Assembly (NCBI GenBank): GCA_016934955.1
Contig: JAFGRY010000042.1
Span: 34,516 to 98,515, forward strand
DNA: 64,000 nt
Source: a bacterium
Lineage (GTDB): Bacteria > Zhuqueibacterota > QNDG01 > JAGLOF01
Reading direction: 5' to 3'
The notes below the pieces were generated by a model. That model ran no database searches. It was not told the origin of the DNA and saw nothing but the letters and a program-made list of their open reading frames with translations. Made by a program: the position numbers and the translations under genes. Of this stretch, positions 54,783 through 63,612 are shown piece after piece (within the stretch, counting starts at the first letter, position 1; every line of letters starts with the position of its first letter).

Positions 54783-55472
54783 ATGGATTTTAAAATCAAA
54801 GATGTCGCTGCCATGCTGCAGGTTTCCGAGAAGACAGTCTACCGCTGGATCAAGGAAAAGAAAATTCCCTGCTACCGCATCCAGCACCAATACCGCTTCA
54901 ACCGTGCTGAGATCAACGAATGGGTGCTGAGCAATAAAATTGAATTGTCTTCAAACCTTCTCGACCTGAAACTGGCCGGTCAGCCGACCAATTTTACCTA
55001 TCTTCTGGCGAAGGGCGGCATTCATTCCGGTATCCCGGGGACAACCGTAGCCGAAGTGTTGCACAATGCCCTGGAGATGATCCCCAAACCGGCCGGCATC
55101 ACGATAGAAGAAATCGCCGGGGCGCTCCTCAACCGCGAACAGATGATGTCAACTGCGATCGGCCACGGCATCGCTATTCCGCATCCGCGCAATCCGATCG
55201 TCACCACTATCGAAGACGCCAGTGTGTCCATCTGTTTTCTGGAACAGCCTGTCGATTTCGGGGCCCTGGACGGTAAACCGGTACACACGCTGTTCGTGCT
55301 GCTGACCATCAGTCCACGCCGGCATCTGGAAGTCCTGTCCAAGATTTCCCATTTGTGCCAGATCGAAGCATTTCGGGTCATGCTGGAGAACCGCGTCCCC
55401 GAACGGCAATTACTGGATTACATCCGGGAAAAAGAATCAGGGTGGCAGCAAAAAATAGCGGGACAGGCATGA
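54783..55472 (+). CDS. Excisionase-type HTH domain fused to PTS EIIA(Ntr/Fru)-like domain
   Basis: A 229-residue fusion. Residues 1-50 are a MerR/excisionase-like DNA-binding domain (FKIKDVAAMLQVSEKTVYRW, IQHQYRFNRAEINEWVL). Residues from about 75 onward are an EIIA-2 domain: REQMMSTAIGHGIAIPHPRN with the phospho-acceptor His in IPH (His134), VDFGALDGKPVHTLFVLL and HLEVLSKISHLC. EIIA(Ntr) proteins report phosphorylation state rather than move sugar. The stop codon overlaps the ATG of the next gene (ATGA), so it is translationally coupled to the membrane complex and probably regulates it. Confidence 0.85.
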   Translation: MDFKIKDVAAMLQVSEKTVYRWIKEKKIPCYRIQHQYRFNRAEINEWVLSNKIELSSNLLDLKLAGQPTNFTYLLAKGGIHSGIPGTTVAEVLHNALEMIPKPAGITIEEIAGALLNREQMMSTAIGHGIAIPHPRNPIVTTIEDASVSICFLEQPVDFGALDGKPVHTLFVLLTISPRRHLEVLSKISHLCQIEAFRVMLENRVPERQLLDYIREKESGWQQKIAGQA

Positions 55473-57451
55473 ACGGTCTATTCATTGGTATGGGACTCAT
55501 TATCGCCGGCGGTGTTGCAGCGGCGCTGGTCCGATCTCCAAAACGGGCGGTACTGCTGATAGGCGCGTCGGCCCTTGCTCAATTGTGTATTCTGCCGGTA
55601 GTCAGCCGCGTCCTGCTTGGCGGGGCACCCCTGACCGTCAGCCTGCATTTTGCCGGTCCGGTCGGCACAGCGCTGCTGCTCCTGGACCCGCTTACTGCAT
55701 TTTTTATCCTGATCATTTCAATAGGCGGACTGCTGGCGGCAGTGTATTCGCACAGCTACATGCAGATGTATGCTCTGAAGCCGCAATACTCGCTGGGCGG
55801 CTATTATGTATTCATGAGTCTGCTGATTGTGGCCATGATGCTCGTTACCCTGGTACAGAACATGCTGCTGTTCCTGATCGTATGGGAAATCATGTCGCTC
55901 TCCTCGTTCTTTCTGGTCAGTTTTGAAAACGACAAAGAACACGTTCGGCGGGCGGCCCTCTACTATTTTACGGCCATGCAGATCGGTGTCGCCTTTCTCA
56001 TCATCGGGTTCGCCTGGGCCGCCTGGTTGAGCGGTGAACCGAATTTCGCGGCGCTGCATACCATCCGGGCGACAAACTCCTCTGCCGCAACGATAATTTT
56101 TATTCTCCTGTTTCTGGGCTTCGGCACCAAAGCCGGATTTTTACCCATGCACACCTGGCTGCCTCTTGCCCATCCGGCCGCGCCCAGCGGTGTATCTGCT
56201 ATGATGTCCGGGATCATGATTAAAACCGGCATCTATGGCATGTTACGTATCATTCTCAGCCTTGGCCTTCCGGCTGACTGGCTGGCATACCTGGTCTTTT
56301 CAGGCGGATTGTTCGCCGGACTTCTGGGCGTGATGAACGCCATTGGCCAGCACGATCTTAAACGCCTTCTGGCTTTTCACAGCATCGAAAATATCGGCAT
56401 CATCGGCATGGGGATCGGCCTCGGCATGATTGGCATGGTGCACCACCTTCCGTTTCTCACCCTGGCCGGTTATCTGGGCGCGCTGCTGCACGTATTTAAC
56501 CATTTCACCTTTAAAAGTCTCTTGTTCTACGGCGCCGGTGCCGTGTACGCCAACACGCATACTCTCAGCCTGGAAAAACTGGGTGGGCTGATGCATACCA
56601 TGCCGTTTACGTCGGCCTTGTTTTTTCTGGCCTCAATGGCTATCAGCGGCTTGCCCTTGTTTAATGGATTTATCAGCGAGTTTGCCATATATATCGGTCT
56701 GGCGAAGGGAGTCACGACCGGTCATGCGCTGCTTGATCTTACCGCAATTACCGGTATGTCCGGTCTGGCGTTCATCGGTGTCATGGCGGTCATCTGCTTC
56801 ACCAAGGTGTTCGGCGTTGTTTTCCAGGGTGAATCACGCAGTACCCCGGCGCATCCGCTGCCAGAAGTGTCCGCTTCATTTTTACTGCCCATGTTCTTCC
56901 TGGCCGGACTGATCATCTTTACGGGACTGGCCGCGCCGCTGGTGCTTCCGGTGATGAAACCGGCTGTCTTTCAGTTCGCCGCCGACGCAGATGTGTATGC
57001 TCAGCTGGAACATATATACCTGCAGCTGAGCCGGGTTCTCTGGCTGTTTGGCGGTCTCACCCTGTTTTTTATTCTGCTGCGCACCATGATACTGCGCCGT
57101 AAAAAAATCGCTCAATTCAAGACGTGGGATTGCGGGTATCAGGCGGCCACCCCGCGGATGCAATACACGGCCAGTTCCTACGCTTCCTCTTTCCAGGAGC
57201 TGATCGGCAAAGCCCTGCCGGTGCAGAAGCATCTGCAGCAGCCGGACGGTCTGTTTCCGGAGACAGCCTCGTTCGAGAGCCACAGTGAGGATCTGGTGGA
57301 GCGTTTTCTGGTCCGGCCGCTGGTGCAGACTCTTCAGGGTTTTCTGCGAGTGTTTTCCTGGATTCAATCCGGCCGCACGCAGCATTACATCCTCTACGGC
57401 CTGATCTTTCTCATACTGTTAATTGTGTGGATTATCGGGGTGCGCTCATGA
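55469..57451 (+). CDS. Hydrogenase-4/complex-I-like membrane subunit (HyfB/NuoL type)
   Basis: A 660-residue antiporter-like subunit with about 16 membrane segments. Signatures: MLLFLIVWEIMSLSSFFLVS, FLGFGTKAGFLPMHTWLPLA, HPAAPSGVSAMMSGIMIKTG, and the conserved-Lys/His helix HVFNHFTFKSLLFYGAGAVY. Proteins of this type conduct protons or sodium in group 4 hydrogenases and complex I. The start is ATG 55469, overlapping the stop of the HTH-EIIA gene. It is the first structural gene of a HyfB-C-E-F-G-I-like order. Confidence 0.9.
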   Translation: MNGLFIGMGLIIAGGVAAALVRSPKRAVLLIGASALAQLCILPVVSRVLLGGAPLTVSLHFAGPVGTALLLLDPLTAFFILIISIGGLLAAVYSHSYMQMYALKPQYSLGGYYVFMSLLIVAMMLVTLVQNMLLFLIVWEIMSLSSFFLVSFENDKEHVRRAALYYFTAMQIGVAFLIIGFAWAAWLSGEPNFAALHTIRATNSSAATIIFILLFLGFGTKAGFLPMHTWLPLAHPAAPSGVSAMMSGIMIKTGIYGMLRIILSLGLPADWLAYLVFSGGLFAGLLGVMNAIGQHDLKRLLAFHSIENIGIIGMGIGLGMIGMVHHLPFLTLAGYLGALLHVFNHFTFKSLLFYGAGAVYANTHTLSLEKLGGLMHTMPFTSALFFLASMAISGLPLFNGFISEFAIYIGLAKGVTTGHALLDLTAITGMSGLAFIGVMAVICFTKVFGVVFQGESRSTPAHPLPEVSASFLLPMFFLAGLIIFTGLAAPLVLPVMKPAVFQFAADADVYAQLEHIYLQLSRVLWLFGGLTLFFILLRTMILRRKKIAQFKTWDCGYQAATPRMQYTASSYASSFQELIGKALPVQKHLQQPDGLFPETASFESHSEDLVERFLVRPLVQTLQGFLRVFSWIQSGRTQHYILYGLIFLILLIVWIIGVRS

Positions 57452-58365
57452 AAATCCTCTTTACTCTTTTCGTCTATCTGATCGCACCATTTCTCCTGAT
57501 CGGTCTGGTCAATAAAGCCAAGGCGCTGTGGGCCGGACGTAGAGGCGCTCCGGTCCGCCAGCCGTGGTTCGATCTGGTCAAATTATTGCGCAAAGGAGAG
57601 ATTATCAGCAGGACCACATCTTTTGTCTTCCGCCTGGCCCCGCCAATCAATGTGGCCGCTGCTGTGCTTGCAGTCCTGCTGGTGCCCCTGCCCCGGCAGC
57701 AGGCTTTGCTGCATTTCCCCGGCGACTTTGTGCTCTTCGCGTACACACTCGGTCTGGCTCGTTTCATGCTGGTGGCTGCCGCCATGGATACCGGCAGCAG
57801 TTTCGAAGGTATGGGCGCGGCCCGGGAGGTCACATTCGCCAGCATTGTTGAACCCGCATTTTTCATTTTGCTTGGCACTCTGGCCCTGGTCACCGGGGAT
57901 ACTTCTTTCGCTGATATTTTCAGGAGCCTGAACTACAGCGCCGGATATACCGTGCTTGTCAAATCGCTGGGCACCATTGTCCTGTTCATCATGCTGCTGG
58001 CGGAAGGTTCCCGGGTCCCGGTTGACGACCCCAACACGCACCTGGAGCTGACCATGATCCACGAAGTGATGATCCTCGATTATTCCGGACCGGACCTGGC
58101 CTTCATGCACTATGCCGCCTGGCTGAAAAGCGTGGTAGTCATCACTCTTCTTGCCAACCTGGTGGCGCCGTCCGGCATTGGACCGGCCGGCGGATTTCTC
58201 TTCTTTTCGGCTCTGTTTGTTATCCTGGCTTTTTCAGTAGCCGCGGTTGAGTCGCTCATGGCCCGCCTGCGTATGTCGCACGTACCGCAATTTATATTTT
58301 TAATGACCGCGCTGGCGATAACGGCCTTTGTTGTGGTACTGTTCTTCAGGTATGGGAGAATATAA
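57448..58365 (+). CDS. Hydrogenase-4-like membrane subunit (HyfC/NuoH type)
   Basis: A 305-residue polytopic subunit: KALWAGRRGAPVRQPWFDLV near the N-terminus, DTGSSFEGMGAAREVTFASI, LLAEGSRVPVDDPNTHLELT and MIHEVMILDYSGPDLAFMHY. These are the NuoH/HycD loops that face the quinone or large-subunit junction. The ATG at 57448 overlaps the previous stop (ATGA); the next gene starts on the last base of its stop, so expression is tightly coupled. Confidence 0.9.
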   Translation: MKILFTLFVYLIAPFLLIGLVNKAKALWAGRRGAPVRQPWFDLVKLLRKGEIISRTTSFVFRLAPPINVAAAVLAVLLVPLPRQQALLHFPGDFVLFAYTLGLARFMLVAAAMDTGSSFEGMGAAREVTFASIVEPAFFILLGTLALVTGDTSFADIFRSLNYSAGYTVLVKSLGTIVLFIMLLAEGSRVPVDDPNTHLELTMIHEVMILDYSGPDLAFMHYAAWLKSVVVITLLANLVAPSGIGPAGGFLFFSALFVILAFSVAAVESLMARLRMSHVPQFIFLMTALAITAFVVVLFFRYGRI

Positions 58366-59000
58366 TGTCCGACGTTCTGATCATTCTCTTCGGCACGATG
58401 ATGCTGTATGTGTTCGCCGCGAGCCGCATCGAGGCCTTCATAAAAACCCTGGCCCTGCAGGGGCTGCTCCTGTTTTTGCTGGTGATCATCGATATTCATG
58501 AAATCGTCTGGATCAATATTGCCTTTCTTGTGCTTGAAACGCTCATCATCAAGGCAATTGCCATTCCCTGGTTCCTGCTGCGTACCATTCGCCGCAACGA
58601 AATCGGCCGTGAGGTCGAACCCTATCTATCGCAGTTCTATTCACTGATCATCGCCAGCGCGATCTTTGTATTTGCATTCGTCGCCGCTTTCTGGGCCGCA
58701 CGGATCGAAGCCGATATCAAACCACTCTATTTCGGTGTGTCCATATCCATGATCATTGCCAGCCTGTTCCTGATTGTCACCCGCAAGCGCATCATCACAC
58801 ACATCCTCTGTTTTATGATGCTGGAAAACGGCATCTTTCTGTTGTCTCTATCAGTTGCCAACGAGATGCCCATGCTTGTCGACCTGGGAGTGCTGCTCGA
58901 TCTGTTTGTCGGTGTTTTCCTGCTGGTAATATTTTTTAACAAGATTCAGTCGATGTATGACGGAAGTCATATTGATGTTCTGACGGCATTAAAGGATTAG
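58365..59000 (+). CDS. Hydrogenase-4-like membrane subunit (HyfE type)
   Basis: A 211-residue protein with about six membrane segments, homologous in layout to HyfE (NuoK-like C-terminal half: SISMIIASLFLIVTRKRIIT, MLENGIFLLSLSVANEMPML, VDLGVLLDLFVGVFLLVIFF). The conserved Glu in MLENG is typical of NuoK-type proton channels. It overlaps the HyfC stop by one base (TAATG) and precedes HyfF by two bases. Confidence 0.88.
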   Translation: MSDVLIILFGTMMLYVFAASRIEAFIKTLALQGLLLFLLVIIDIHEIVWINIAFLVLETLIIKAIAIPWFLLRTIRRNEIGREVEPYLSQFYSLIIASAIFVFAFVAAFWAARIEADIKPLYFGVSISMIIASLFLIVTRKRIITHILCFMMLENGIFLLSLSVANEMPMLVDLGVLLDLFVGVFLLVIFFNKIQSMYDGSHIDVLTALKD

Positions 59001-59002
59001 GC

Positions 59003-60436
59003 ATGTTTGCGATACCAGTAATCGTACCTGTTATTATGGCAGTCCTGGTGCTGTTTGTGCCGCGCCTGCTGGTCAGCCGGATCGCTCTCCTGTCGAGCGC
59101 CGCGCTGATCCTGCTTTACAGCGCCGGCGTCTGGTGTAACTGGCTGCCGGCAGACGCCCCGCAGTGGCTGGACGGATATTTCAAACTTGACGCCGTCGGG
59201 CTGCTGTTCCTGCTGATCATGTCCGTGGTTTTCGCCGCTTCGGCTGTTTACAGCCTGTCTTATGTTAAAGAACACAACCTCAGCGCCCGGCGCCAGTCCT
59301 TTTACACCGCCGCGATGCTGCTGTTCGTGGCCGCAATGAGCGGCGTAATCCTGTCCAACCACCTGGCCCTGCTGTGGGTCTTTGTGGAAGCCACCACCCT
59401 TTCCAGCGCGGTGCTGATTAATTTTGAAAAAAACAAATCGGCTCTGGAAGCTGCCTGGAAATATGTGTTCATCTGTTCGGTGGGTATTGCTCTGGCCTTC
59501 GTAGGTATTATCATTTTATCAATGGGTTCGCGAGCCGTGGGCACGCTGTTCTTCGACGATCTGTACGCCGGCGCGGCATTGATCAATCCTTTCTGGCTGA
59601 AAATGGCCTTTGCCTTCATCCTGGTTGGTTTCGGGACAAAAATCGGGGTGGCGCCGATCCACGCCTGGCTGCCCGACGCCCATTCCGAAGCACCCTCGCC
59701 GGTATCAGCGCTGCTGTCCGGTACGCTGCTGAATACAGCGCTTCTGGGACTGATCCGCGTGCAGAAAATCCTGCTGCAAGCGGGTCTGGATGACTATTCC
59801 AATAATCTCATTCTGATCGTTGGATTTCTTTCAATGTTCATCAGTGCGGTGTTCATGATGAACATCAAGAATTACAAGCGTATGCTTGCCTACTCATCCA
59901 TAGAAAATATGGGCATCCTTTTCATCGGGCTGACCATGGGATCCGGCGGGCTGTTTGCCGCCATGCTGCACACCGCCGCCCATTCTTTTACAAAGGCCGC
60001 ACTGTTCCTGACATCCGGGAATATTTTCACTCTTTACAACAGCAAACGGATCAGCGACGTACACGGCCTTCTGCGTCGTGAGCCGCTGACCGGCTGGCTC
60101 TGGATTTTCTCGGCGCTGGCCATTATCGGCCTGCCGCCGTTCCCGATCTTTATCAGCAAGTTCTTGCTGATTAAAGCCTTTTTCGAAAACGGCAGCGGCT
60201 GGCTGTCTCTGCCGTTTTTCCTGATCATTGTTTTTGTAATGTTCGGAATGATGCGCGCCGTGTTCACCATCGCTTTTAACGAATCGGGCGGTGGTGTGTC
60301 CGCGGCCGGCCGCCGTCTGGATGTACCTGCCTACCTGCCGCAGCTTTGCCTGCTCGCCCTTCTGCTCGGTATAGGCGTGAGCATTCCGGAACATGTTCGG
60401 CTGCTGCTGCAGCAGGCAGCCGGATTTTTACCGTAA
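59003..60436 (+). CDS. Hydrogenase-4/complex-I-like membrane subunit (HyfF/NuoM-N type)
   Basis: A 477-residue antiporter-like subunit. Signatures: HLALLWVFVEATTLSSAVLI with the conserved Glu, FILVGFGTKIGVAPIHAWLP, DAHSEAPSPVSALLSGTLLN and MLHTAAHSFTKAALFLTSGN. It pairs with the HyfB-like subunit to give two proton or sodium channels in the complex. The gap to the large subunit gene is 15 bases. Confidence 0.9.
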   Translation: MFAIPVIVPVIMAVLVLFVPRLLVSRIALLSSAALILLYSAGVWCNWLPADAPQWLDGYFKLDAVGLLFLLIMSVVFAASAVYSLSYVKEHNLSARRQSFYTAAMLLFVAAMSGVILSNHLALLWVFVEATTLSSAVLINFEKNKSALEAAWKYVFICSVGIALAFVGIIILSMGSRAVGTLFFDDLYAGAALINPFWLKMAFAFILVGFGTKIGVAPIHAWLPDAHSEAPSPVSALLSGTLLNTALLGLIRVQKILLQAGLDDYSNNLILIVGFLSMFISAVFMMNIKNYKRMLAYSSIENMGILFIGLTMGSGGLFAAMLHTAAHSFTKAALFLTSGNIFTLYNSKRISDVHGLLRREPLTGWLWIFSALAIIGLPPFPIFISKFLLIKAFFENGSGWLSLPFFLIIVFVMFGMMRAVFTIAFNESGGGVSAAGRRLDVPAYLPQLCLLALLLGIGVSIPEHVRLLLQQAAGFLP

Positions 60437-60451
60437 AGGAATCCGCATACC

Positions 60452-61939
60452 GTGAAATGGCTGAAAATAATAAATGTCCAGCCGGTGGCGCTGGCGGATA
60501 TTCCGCTGATCGATATTCACGACTTCCGCGCCGGCATGATACACCGTATGCACAGCGGGTTGCGGCTGGTGCAGTTTTTCGCCCATCCGCAGGAAGACAC
60601 CACCGTGACCCTGTTTGCCGTGCTGGCTGATGACGGCCAGGCTTCGCTCTACGTGGCCGGGGCGAAGGTCGCGCGTGGTGCGGACTATCCGGCGGTGACG
60701 CCCAACGTTCCGGCCGCCCATGTATTTGAAAGAGAAATTTACGAGCAGAGCGGTCTTCTTCCGCAGGGACATCCCTGGCTGAAACCGGTGCGCAAAGGCA
60801 TTGCCGGAATCGATCCATCTGAAATGCCCTATGAATTCTTCAGGATGAACGGCGACGAAGTACATGAAGTTGGCGTGGGGCCGATCCATGCCGGGGTGAT
60901 AGAGCCCGGTCACTTCCGTTTTTCCTGCACCGGCGAAACCGTGCACCATCTGGAGATCGAACTGGGCTTCCAGCACCGCGGCCTCGAAGCGCTGATGATC
61001 AGGAATCAGCATCCTCTCTATCAGATGAAACTGGCGGAGACCATCGCCGGTGACACAGTAATCGGTCACGGCACTGCATTCGTCAACGCCATGGAAGCAC
61101 TGGGCGGCGTGCGCTGTCCGCGGCGCGCCGAACAGATCCGCGTCATCGCCCTCGAACTGGAACGGGTTGGCGTACATCTGGGTGACCTGTCGGCTCTGAG
61201 CGGTGATGTTGCGTATCTGACCGGCCAATCCGTGTTTGGTGCGATGAGAACTCAAGCGATCAATACCAGTATGGTCATTTCCGGGAGCCGTTTCGGCCGC
61301 GGTCTGCTGACACCCGGCGGCGTTCGCTTTGATATTTCAGGCGCGATGAAACGGGACATTCTCAGCACTGTGGATGAATTGCAGGATAAGACCGAATTGG
61401 CAGCGGAAGTATTGTTCACTTCGTCATCGGTGCTGTCGCGTTTTGAACGCACCGGCATCATCAGCGAAGCGACAGCCAGGAACATCGGGCTGGTCGGGCC
61501 GGCCGGAAGAGCCAGCGGCATCCCCATTGACGTGCGCGCCGATTTTCCTTTCGGGGCATACGCCTCTTTCCCGGTGCATGCCTTCTCGCTTAAAAGCGGT
61601 GATGTGTTCGCACGCGCCTATCTCCGTTATGTAGAAATCATCCAGTCGCTGCGCATCATTCGCGAGCAGGTGGAAACCCTCGGGGATGGTCCTGTTTCGG
61701 TTAACACCGGCCCGATCAAAGGAGGGCAGTTTGTCGTTTCGCTGTGCGAGGGCTGGCGCGGTGAAATCGCTCATACGGTCATCACCGGCCGCGACGGGCG
61801 GTGTGCGCGCTATAAAATCAAGGATCCGTCCTTTAACAACTGGTTCGGACTGGCCCTGGCCGTACGGATGGAAGGCATATCCGACTTCCCGCTCTGCAAC
61901 AAGAGCTTCAATCTATCCTATTGCGGCTTTGATCTGTAA
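60452..61939 (+). CDS. Hydrogenase large subunit homologue lacking NiFe cysteines (Ehr-type)
   Basis: A 495-residue fusion of a 30-kDa (NuoC-like) domain and a 49-kDa (NuoD/HycE-like) domain. The fold is recognisable from GPIHAGVIEPGHFRFSCTGE, GFQHRGLEALM and NTGPIKGGQFVVSLCEGWRG. At the L1 motif, where hydrogenases have RxCGxC...H, it reads ETIAGDTVIGH (positions equal to Cys are Ala199 and Thr202). At L2, normally DPCxxC, it reads DPSFNNW (Ser460 and Asn463). No NiFe site can form, so it is not a hydrogenase. Such proteins define energy-converting-hydrogenase-related (Ehr) complexes of unknown electron chemistry. Confidence 0.88.
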   Translation: MKWLKIINVQPVALADIPLIDIHDFRAGMIHRMHSGLRLVQFFAHPQEDTTVTLFAVLADDGQASLYVAGAKVARGADYPAVTPNVPAAHVFEREIYEQSGLLPQGHPWLKPVRKGIAGIDPSEMPYEFFRMNGDEVHEVGVGPIHAGVIEPGHFRFSCTGETVHHLEIELGFQHRGLEALMIRNQHPLYQMKLAETIAGDTVIGHGTAFVNAMEALGGVRCPRRAEQIRVIALELERVGVHLGDLSALSGDVAYLTGQSVFGAMRTQAINTSMVISGSRFGRGLLTPGGVRFDISGAMKRDILSTVDELQDKTELAAEVLFTSSSVLSRFERTGIISEATARNIGLVGPAGRASGIPIDVRADFPFGAYASFPVHAFSLKSGDVFARAYLRYVEIIQSLRIIREQVETLGDGPVSVNTGPIKGGQFVVSLCEGWRGEIAHTVITGRDGRCARYKIKDPSFNNWFGLALAVRMEGISDFPLCNKSFNLSYCGFDL

Positions 61940-61950
61940 AGGAATTTGCA

Positions 61951-62709
61951 ATGATCGATTTGTTGTCACTGAGGAAAAAACACGGCCGTCAGGCCATTCC
62001 CGACATAATGAAAGCACAGCTGCCGGATAATTTCCGCGGCTTTCCACTGTTGAATGAGGCGCTCTCAGCCGGTGGCCGCAGCGCCCTGGCCGGCGCGTGC
62101 CCGACCGGTGCGATTCAAGCCTCACCATTGCACCTGGATATGGGCAAATGTATTTTCTGCGGTGAATGCGAACACGTCAGTAACGGCGCCATCCGTTTCA
62201 CCGGGAACCATCTGCTCGGCTCCGCGAGTCGTGAAGGACTGGTGGTCACTTCGGGCAAAACGCCTGATGTATATGAAAGAACCGCTATAGGGAACCGCCG
62301 GGAAATCCATCGCCTGTTCGGCCGTTCGCTCAAACTCCGCCAGGTGTCGGCCGCAGGCTGTAACGGGTGTGAAATGGAACTGGCCGCCGCGGGCAATGTC
62401 AATTTCGATATGGGCCGATTCGGCATTGACTTCGTCGCCTCCCCGCGTCATGCCGACGGAATTGTCATCACCGGACCGGTCAGCCGCAATATGGCCCCGG
62501 CCCTGCGCGACGCCATAGAGAGCATTGGTGAGCCGCGGGTGATCATTGCCGTGGGAGCATGTGCGATCAGCGGCGGCCTGTTCGCCGATTCGCCGGAACT
62601 GGACCGCTCCTTTTTCGATGTATTCACCGTTGATTTGTATATCCCCGGCTGCCCCCCGCACCCGCTGACGTTTATCCGCGGAGTGTTGAGTTTTTTGGAA
62701 CGAGCGTAA
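61951..62709 (+). CDS. Ehr small subunit with one-cluster ferredoxin N-domain (HyfI/NuoB-like fusion)
   Basis: A 252-residue fusion. The N-terminal ferredoxin-like part has Cys50 (GACPTGAI) and Cys67/70/73 (KCIFCGEC), enough for one [4Fe-4S] cluster; the second set usual in HyfH/NuoI is missing. The C-terminal NuoB/HyfI part keeps all four proximal-cluster ligands: Cys137 and Cys140 (AAGCNGCEME), Cys204 (VGACAISGG) and Cys234 (PGCPPHP). Electrons can therefore reach the large-subunit cavity although no NiFe centre is there. It starts 11 bases after the large-subunit stop and ends the operon. Confidence 0.87.
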   Translation: MIDLLSLRKKHGRQAIPDIMKAQLPDNFRGFPLLNEALSAGGRSALAGACPTGAIQASPLHLDMGKCIFCGECEHVSNGAIRFTGNHLLGSASREGLVVTSGKTPDVYERTAIGNRREIHRLFGRSLKLRQVSAAGCNGCEMELAAAGNVNFDMGRFGIDFVASPRHADGIVITGPVSRNMAPALRDAIESIGEPRVIIAVGACAISGGLFADSPELDRSFFDVFTVDLYIPGCPPHPLTFIRGVLSFLERA

Positions 62710-63045
62710 CGCACATGCCTGCACCTGAGGGTAGAAAAAAATAAAAGGCCTTCATACACGAAGACCTTTTATGTACAGCATCCCCAATCGGAACCACACA
62801 CCCGCATATATCGTATTGAGGCGGGAAAGGCCCGCTTTTCCGTATTTTTGAGAGTATGTAAGAAACTCTCTCAGTTCATTACAGGTACGGTGCCTTTTCC
62901 TTTTTCTTGGCTCTGACGGATGAAAAAAGCCATTGCTTTTTAAAAAATAATGTAGTATATATGTAAACTTTTATCCATCACTTATCGACATCAATCACTA
63001 GGATAGTTTCCACAACATCAATTTTTCTACCAATGGAGGAGCTGT
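62710..63045. other. Intergenic region after the Ehr operon
   Basis: About 340 bases with no gene. It holds a terminator hairpin at 62741-62772, a short GCGGG/CCCGC hairpin with TTTT near 62822-62840, and the probable promoter of the next lipoprotein gene: TTGCTT (62933-62938) and TATATA (62956-62961), 17 bases apart. Confidence 0.55.
62741..62772. terminator. Terminator hairpin of the Ehr operon
   Basis: ATAAAAGGCCTTC pairs with GAAGACCTTTTAT across an ATACAC loop with a single mismatch. The A/T-rich outer stem gives a U-tract on both strands. It lies 31 bases past the small-subunit stop. A perfect hairpin containing the same GAAGACCTTT arm occurs at 63792-63829. Confidence 0.7.
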
Positions 63046-63558
63046 ATGAAAATGCTGAAGTTTGCTGCTTTGGCAACGGTCATCGGTATGACTTTCATGG
63101 CCTGCAACGACAAAAAGGAAAATAACAATAATCCGCTCGGCCCTGACTTCAATAATGGAGAGTTGAAGGCAACCATAAGCGGGAGCCTGTCACTCAATTT
63201 TAACGCATCGGTTGCGACCGCCAATGTTGCCGACGAAGATTTTGAAATCGCGGGCAGCATGATGTCGGGAAGTAGTATGTATACACTGAACCTGGTTGTT
63301 TTACGTGCGCCTGGTGAATTTACCATGGGTCTGAAAGATCCCGCAGATACGGACATCGGGGAAGCATCGGCCGGATTCATCGTTTCTGCCGCAAGCGGAG
63401 GCAGTTCATATTATTCCATTTCAGGGACTATCACTGTGACAAGCGCTTCAAGTACACGACTCACGGGCTCGTTTCAATTTACTGCGGTCAACGATACAGG
63501 ATCTCAGATTACCGTGGCACAGGGGACATTCGATGTGCCGATCAATGACGGAATATAA
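63046..63558 (+). CDS. Small secreted lipoprotein of unknown function
   Basis: A 170-residue protein with a lipoprotein signal peptide (lipobox FMAC, Cys20), a short Asn-rich linker, and a beta-rich domain with regular strands (GELKATISGSLSLNFNAS, FEIAGSMMSGSSMYTLNLVV, YYSISGTITVTSASSTRLTG, SFQFTAVNDTGSQITVAQGT). The pattern resembles the DUF6252-like beta-sandwich lipoproteins of several Gram-negative phyla. GGAGGAG before the ATG and a strong terminator after the stop show a monocistronic gene. No function can be assigned. Confidence 0.75.
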   Translation: MKMLKFAALATVIGMTFMACNDKKENNNNPLGPDFNNGELKATISGSLSLNFNASVATANVADEDFEIAGSMMSGSSMYTLNLVVLRAPGEFTMGLKDPADTDIGEASAGFIVSAASGGSSYYSISGTITVTSASSTRLTGSFQFTAVNDTGSQITVAQGTFDVPINDGI

Positions 63559-63586
63559 TTAAGTGGCGAAAAAATCATGCCATTAC

Positions 63587-63612
63587 GGCGGACTCTGGTC
63601 CGCCTTTTTTTA
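63587..63612 (+). terminator. Rho-independent terminator of the small lipoprotein gene
   Basis: GGCGGAC (63587-63593) and GTCCGCC (63598-63604) form a perfect 7-bp stem with a TCTG loop, followed by a T-run to 63612. It lies 28 bases after the stop codon. Confidence 0.9.

Noticed and set aside
60452..61939. Functional [NiFe] group 4 hydrogenase large subunit
   Set aside because: All four metal-binding cysteines are replaced, so a hydrogen-evolving site cannot form.
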